Origin: UBA685 sp002299005
GTDB taxonomy: Bacteria; Pseudomonadota; Alphaproteobacteria; Puniceispirillales; Puniceispirillaceae
Assembly: GCA_963966775.1 (NCBI GenBank)
Contig: CAXAAH010000050.1
Coordinates: forward strand, 1-10,960
Direction of reading: 5' to 3'
DNA: 10,960 bases
Program-made: the position numbers and the translations under genes
Notes under the pieces: model-generated
Seen by the model: the letters and a program-made list of their open reading frames with translations, nothing else
What the model was told of the DNA's origin: nothing
Database searches by the model: none
Part shown: positions 7,556-10,960 of the stretch, piece after piece
How positions within the stretch are numbered: the first letter of the stretch is position 1
How the letters are laid out: the number at the start of each line of letters is the position of its first letter

Positions 7556-8059
7556 ATGTCGCATAGCCATAGCGCCGCCCAAGCAACAGATATCAGCCCT
7601 GTCTTTGATGTCATCACCCTCTGGCCACACCGCTCATTAAGCCAGCGCGGCTTTACCATATTATTGCTGATTCTAGGCACGCTTGCAGTGGCAATTGGCC
7701 TGGGATTTTTCCTGCTTGGCGCATGGCCTGTGATCGGATTTATGGGGCTTGAATTGTTGGTACTTTATGCCGCTTTTCGGCTAAATTACCGTGATAGCAA
7801 AGCCTCAGAGCAATTATTGATACATGCCAATGGCCTCGACCTTATTCGCATCTCGCCAGCGGGCAAGCAAAACCGCACCAGCTTTGCCTCTCATTGGTTG
7901 CGTGCAGAGCTGATACCGCAAAAGGGCAAGCGCAAAACCCTCGCCTTGCGCCATCATCATGATAGCTTTGAGATAGGCGCATTTCTGCCACCTGCTGAGA
8001 AAAAGAAAATTCAGTCACTGATTAATGAGCGCATAGAGGCGGCCAGAAGCCGTGCCTAG
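7556..8059 (+). CDS. DUF2244 family integral membrane protein
   Basis: A 167-residue inner-membrane protein of unknown function that I recognise as DUF2244 from its pattern: WPHRSLSQRGF at 23-33, then FFLLGAWPVIGFMGLELLV around 51-69, then a YAAFRLNYRD turn at 71-80. Two membrane segments are predicted, about 33-54 and 57-76, separated by a tight G-A-W-P turn. The soluble C-terminal part (about 80-167) is basic, with a beta-rich look and a charged helical end (KKKIQSLINERIEAARSR). The start is the ATG at 7556; the nearest ribosome-site-like AGGA is rather far, 12 nt upstream, so initiation may be weak. Placement next to nth is something I recall from other Alphaproteobacteria, but no functional link to repair is established. 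It ends 12 bp from the converging dapB. Confidence 0.85.
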   Translation: MSHSHSAAQATDISPVFDVITLWPHRSLSQRGFTILLLILGTLAVAIGLGFFLLGAWPVIGFMGLELLVLYAAFRLNYRDSKASEQLLIHANGLDLIRISPAGKQNRTSFASHWLRAELIPQKGKRKTLALRHHHDSFEIGAFLPPAEKKKIQSLINERIEAARSRA

Positions 8060-8071
8060 AAACACAGCCCC

Positions 8072-8851
8072 TTAAAGGCCTAGCACATCATCCATGCTGT
8101 AAAGACCCGCTGGCTTGCCAGCCATAAAACGTGCGGCTGTTAGCGCGCCTCTGGCAAAAATCGTGCGCTGATTGGCAATATGCGTCAGCTCAATACGTTC
8201 ATCCTCGCCAAAGAACATCACACTATGCTCGCCCGCCACATTACCGCCGCGCATAACAGCAAAGCCAATATCGCCGTCTTTGCGCGCGCCTGTGATGCCA
8301 TCACGGCCACTATCGCGCACATCATCAAGTGCCACATCACGCCCACGCGCCGCCGCATGACCAAGCGCCAAAGCGGTGCCAGATGGGGCATCTACTTTTT
8401 GATTATGATGCGTCTCGACAATCTCAATATCCCATTCAGGGCCCAATGCCTTCGCCGCTTTTTCGACCAATTTAACCAGCAAATTAACGCCCATAGACGT
8501 GTTCGCACAATATAAGATAGGCACGCTTTTTGCGGCCTCTTTCAGCTGTGCTTCTTGGGCCTCATCAAGGCCTGTTGTGCCGATAACAATCGCTTGGCCC
8601 GTGCCTTTTAGCTTGTCAATCAGCGCCAAAGTTGCCTCAGGGCGTGAGAAATCAATCACCACCGCCGCCTCTGATAAATCAGCGATATCAGCTGTGATAG
8701 TGCCTGTGCCACAAGGCGCGCCTTGATGCGGGCTAGCGGCAAATTCAAGACCGCCAACCAGCGTAAGATCAGACGCACCATCTGCCACAGAGGCAATCAT
8801 CTGGCCCATACGGCCCATCGCACCAGATAGAGCAAATTTCAAATTGGCCAT
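8072..8851 (-). CDS. dapB: 4-hydroxy-tetrahydrodipicolinate reductase
   Basis: DapB reduces 4-hydroxy-tetrahydrodipicolinate with NAD(P)H in the lysine/meso-diaminopimelate pathway, which also feeds peptidoglycan. From the ATG at 8851 it is 259 residues, the usual length. The nucleotide-binding loop is SGAMGRMG at 9-16, GTTG is at 91-94, and the family signature ETHHNQKVDAPSGTA runs from about 146 to 160 with H148/H149 and K152 as substrate and catalytic residues. A GTG at 8857 is in frame and lies 5 nt from the ribosome site AAGGA (8863-8867), while the ATG lies 11 nt away. Other genes here also use long spacings and ATG, so I prefer 8851, but the start is uncertain by two residues. It follows dnaJ by 57 bp in the same direction with no terminator visible, so co-transcription with dnaJ is likely. 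Confidence 0.96.
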   Translation of the reverse strand: MANLKFALSGAMGRMGQMIASVADGASDLTLVGGLEFAASPHQGAPCGTGTITADIADLSEAAVVIDFSRPEATLALIDKLKGTGQAIVIGTTGLDEAQEAQLKEAAKSVPILYCANTSMGVNLLVKLVEKAAKALGPEWDIEIVETHHNQKVDAPSGTALALGHAAARGRDVALDDVRDSGRDGITGARKDGDIGFAVMRGGNVAGEHSVMFFGEDERIELTHIANQRTIFARGALTAARFMAGKPAGLYSMDDVLGL

Positions 8852-8908
8852 GGTCACTTACATCCTTATCAGCGTCTATCTTTTATCGAAGAGTAGCATA
8901 ACGCGCTT

Positions 8909-10030
8909 TTAGGCATCGTCAAACAGACCTTTGATTTTGTCATACCAGCCTGTTGCCTTCGGGCTGACATTGCCTGCCTCTTGGAACTCTTCTAGCAATT
9001 CTTTTTGTCTATCAGTTAGCTCTGCTGGTGTCTCAACTTGAATTTCAACAATTTGATCGCCATGCCCTGAGCCACGCAAAGCTGGCATGCCTTTACCGCG
9101 CATTCTGAACTTGCGTTGCGATTGCGTGCCTGCCTCAATCGTCAAGCGCGCCATCTTGCCAGAGATGGTCGGCACATCAATTGTCCCACCAAGCGCGGCT
9201 GTGACCATTGGCACAGGCACACCCATATAAAGATTATTGCCGTCACGGTTAAAGATATTATGGTGACGCACCTCAACAAATATATACAGATCGCCCGCCG
9301 CACCGCCGCGCATACCAGCCTCACCCTTGCCAGATAGGCGGATGCGCGTGCCCGTATCAACACCAGCAGGGATCGTCACATTCAAAGTCTGTGTCTTATC
9401 AACACGCCCTTGGCCTGCACAGCTTGTGCAAGGATCTGAGATGGTTTGGCCTTGGCCACGACATGACGGGCATGTCCGCTCAAGGGTAAAGAAGCCTTGT
9501 TGCTGGCGCACCTTGCCAATGCCGTTACATGTGTCACAATTTGTTGGTGAAGAGCCTTTCTTGGCCCCTGTGCCCGAACAAGGATCACAAGAGACAGCGA
9601 CGTTCACACGGATATCTTTTTGGATGCCTGAAAAGGCTTCTTCCAGCGTGATATCCATATCATAGCGCAAGTCAGAGCCTTGGTTATTCTGGCTTTGCCC
9701 GCCTCTGCCGCCGTTAAATTCATTGAACATCTGATCAAAAATATCAGAGAAACCACCGCCGCCGCCAAAGCCGCCGCCGCCAAAGCCGCCGCCGCCTGCT
9801 TGCTGATCAAAGGCGGCATGGCCGAGCCTGTCATAGGCGGCACGTTTTTGTGAATCCTTCAAAACCTCATAGGCTTCAGAGGCTTCTCTGAATCTATCTG
9901 CCGCCGCCTCATCATCAGGGTTGCGGTCAGGGTGATTTTTCATCGCCAATTTACGATAGGCAGATTTGATCTCTTTATCATCTGCATTACGGCCAATGCC
10001 TAGCACATCATAGAAATCTCGTTTTGACAT
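8909..10030 (-). CDS. dnaJ: chaperone protein DnaJ (Hsp40)
   Basis: DnaJ delivers unfolded proteins to DnaK and stimulates its ATPase. The 373 residues hold all parts of a class I Hsp40. The J domain (about 4-70) has HPD at 33-35. A Gly/Phe region (about 79-107) is built from near-identical GGGGF units and contains the DIFDQ motif. The zinc-binding domain has four CxxC sites at 148-151, 165-168, 187-190 and 201-204, each followed by the usual G-x-G. The C-terminal substrate-binding and dimerisation domains run from about 210 to the end. The ATG at 10030 follows an AAAGGTG ribosome site closely. It lies 111 bp downstream of dnaK; the spacer carries a terminator-like hairpin that may lower dnaJ relative to dnaK. 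The glycine repeats are GC-rich at the DNA level, as expected for this region. Confidence 0.98.
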   Translation of the reverse strand: MSKRDFYDVLGIGRNADDKEIKSAYRKLAMKNHPDRNPDDEAAADRFREASEAYEVLKDSQKRAAYDRLGHAAFDQQAGGGGFGGGGFGGGGGFSDIFDQMFNEFNGGRGGQSQNNQGSDLRYDMDITLEEAFSGIQKDIRVNVAVSCDPCSGTGAKKGSSPTNCDTCNGIGKVRQQQGFFTLERTCPSCRGQGQTISDPCTSCAGQGRVDKTQTLNVTIPAGVDTGTRIRLSGKGEAGMRGGAAGDLYIFVEVRHHNIFNRDGNNLYMGVPVPMVTAALGGTIDVPTISGKMARLTIEAGTQSQRKFRMRGKGMPALRGSGHGDQIVEIQVETPAELTDRQKELLEEFQEAGNVSPKATGWYDKIKGLFDDA

Positions 10031-10062
10031 GATATCACCTTTGCAATCTTACTTTTGATGCC

Positions 10063-10103
10063 AAAAAAGGCTTATGTGCTTTTTCATAATGGCACATAAA
10101 CCT
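10063..10103 (-). terminator. terminator-like hairpin between dnaK and dnaJ
   Basis: In minus-strand RNA the arms AGGUUUAUGUGC (10092-10103) and GCACAUAAGCCU (10068-10079) pair over 12 positions with one U-G wobble. They are separated by a 12-nt loop and followed by a run of U (10063-10068). It sits about 40 bp after the dnaK stop and 33 bp before the dnaJ start. It has the form of an intrinsic terminator or attenuator. The AU-rich stem suggests partial termination. It could also mark a processing site or stabilise the upstream dnaK message. Confidence 0.65.
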
Positions 10104-10132
10104 CTTTTGGATAATGAGGAGGATAAAAGAGG
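10101..10132. repeat. inverted repeat overlapping the dnaK-dnaJ terminator hairpin
   Basis: CCTCTTTT (10101-10108) and AAAAGAGG (10125-10132) are perfect 8-bp inverted arms with a 16-bp spacer. The left arm shares three bases (10101-10103) with the outer stem of the terminator-like hairpin, so the two full stems cannot form together in dnaK-dnaJ RNA. It lies directly after the dnaK stop. A regulatory role is inference. Confidence 0.55.
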
Positions 10133-10141
10133 CTCTATAGT

Positions 10142-10960
10142 TTAAGCTTCTTTTGATTTATCCGCATCAACTTCTTCAAACTCAGCATCAACGACGCCAT
10201 CATCACCGCCCGCTTGTGGGCCGCCTTCTGCGCCATCTGCGCCTTCTGCACCAGATGCTTGATAGGCAGCTTCGCCCATCTTCATCATGGCCGCAGAGAC
10301 TGCCTCAGTCTTGGCTTTGATATCATCGACATCATCACCTTCAAGCGCTGTCTTCAACTCAGCAACCGCCGCTTCCACATCGCCTTTCAGGGCCGCATCT
10401 GCTTGCTCACCCAAATCAGTGATGGCTTTTTCGGCGCCATGGACAATCGCTTCACCTTGGTTGCGGATTTCTACCTGCTCACGGCGCTTTTTATCTTCCT
10501 CAGCATTTGCCTCGGCATCTTTCACCATTTGCTCGATATCATCATCCTCAAGGCCGCCATTGGCTTTGATAGAGATAGCTTGCTCTTTGCCTGTTGCCTT
10601 ATCTTTGGCGCTGACTTTGACGATACCATTGGCATCAATATCAAATGTCACCTCAATTTGCGGCACACCGCGCGGGGCAGGGGCAATCCCTTCAAGGTTA
10701 AACTGGCCAAGAAGCTTGTTATCTTGGGCCATTTCACGCTCACCTTGGAAGACCGAAATTGTCACCGCAGGCTGGTTATCATCAGCGGTTGAGAATGTCT
10801 GGCTCTTCTTTGTTGGGATGGTTGTGTTACGGTCAATCAATCTTGTAAACACACCGCCCAGCGTCTCGATACCAAGTGACAAAGGTGTCACATCAAGAAG
10901 CAGAACATCTTTCACATCACCTGTTAGCACGCCTGCTTGAATCGCCGCACCAGAGGCCAC
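10142..10960 (-). CDS. dnaK: chaperone protein DnaK (Hsp70), C-terminal part, 5' end outside window
   Basis: DnaK is the ATP-driven Hsp70 chaperone. The frame is open to the window edge, giving 272 residues that correspond to about the last 40 percent of a protein of roughly 640. The visible part starts at the end of the ATPase domain (ASGAAIQAGVL). It continues through the linker DVLLLDVTPLSLG and the substrate-binding beta domain (TTIPTKKSQTFSTA, QGERE, GQFNLEGI, APRGVPQIEVTFDID). It ends with the helical lid and the typical acidic tail containing VVDAEFEEVD. The first in-frame codon at the edge is a GTG, but this is an internal valine and not a start. The heat-shock promoter expected upstream is outside the window. 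dnaJ follows downstream on the same strand, as in most bacteria. Confidence 0.98.
   Translation of the reverse strand: MASGAAIQAGVLTGDVKDVLLLDVTPLSLGIETLGGVFTRLIDRNTTIPTKKSQTFSTADDNQPAVTISVFQGEREMAQDNKLLGQFNLEGIAPAPRGVPQIEVTFDIDANGIVKVSAKDKATGKEQAISIKANGGLEDDDIEQMVKDAEANAEEDKKRREQVEIRNQGEAIVHGAEKAITDLGEQADAALKGDVEAAVAELKTALEGDDVDDIKAKTEAVSAAMMKMGEAAYQASGAEGADGAEGGPQAGGDDGVVDAEFEEVDADKSKEA

Noticed and set aside
8069..8077. Small CCTTAAAGG palindrome at the DUF2244/dapB junction
   Set aside because: The stem is too short and no T-run follows on either strand, so it is not a terminator.
8858..8863. ATG directly followed by TAA, in frame just before dapB
   Set aside because: A start-stop pair can act in translation control, but here it overlaps the ribosome site and is most simply chance; it mainly adds doubt to the GTG or ATG start choice.
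9748..9798. GC-rich tandem repeats of about 15 bp on the plus strand
   Set aside because: They encode the Gly/Phe-rich region of DnaJ (GGGGF units), which is normal for the family and not an independent element.
10287..10940. Long plus-strand open frames (192 and 217 codons) opposite dnaK
   Set aside because: They are antisense shadows of the strongly conserved dnaK coding sequence and have no recognisable domain or start context.

Overview
The window looks like a housekeeping stretch of an alphaproteobacterial chromosome with roughly even base composition. The evidence is the protein content: a MaeB-type malic enzyme fused to a phosphotransacetylase-like domain, a PfkB-family kinase of the alphaproteobacterial 'adenosine kinase' type, a DUF2244 membrane protein beside nth, and dnaK-dnaJ followed by dapB. 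From memory, the style and the moderate GC would fit a marine lineage such as SAR116, but that is a guess. No mobile element, CRISPR array, tRNA, rRNA or obviously transferred gene was seen.

Layout from left to right: mutS (minus strand, 3' end cut by the window edge) and maeB (plus) are divergent across a 123-bp promoter region. maeB ends at a strong intrinsic terminator and converges on a PfkB-type sugar/nucleoside kinase gene (minus). A 236- to 275-bp gap with three perfect-to-near-perfect 13-bp tandem repeats separates this kinase from a divergent lipoprotein gene (plus). The lipoprotein gene converges on nth (endonuclease III, minus) with only 3 bp between stop codons. nth is divergent from a DUF2244 membrane protein gene (plus). 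That gene converges on dapB (minus) with 12 bp between them. dapB is the last gene of an apparent dnaK-dnaJ-dapB run on the minus strand; dnaK is cut at its 5' end by the right window edge.

The genes serve separate core functions: mismatch and base-excision repair (mutS, nth), malate-to-pyruvate conversion (maeB), protein folding (dnaK, dnaJ), lysine/diaminopimelate synthesis (dapB), sugar or nucleoside phosphorylation (pfkB family) and the envelope (lipoprotein, DUF2244 protein). I found no convincing new multi-gene system. The points most worth a second look are non-coding: an intrinsic-terminator-like hairpin between dnaK and dnaJ that overlaps a second hairpin, and the tandem 13-bp repeats just upstream of the lipoprotein gene. 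The uncharacterised lipoprotein itself is also of interest.
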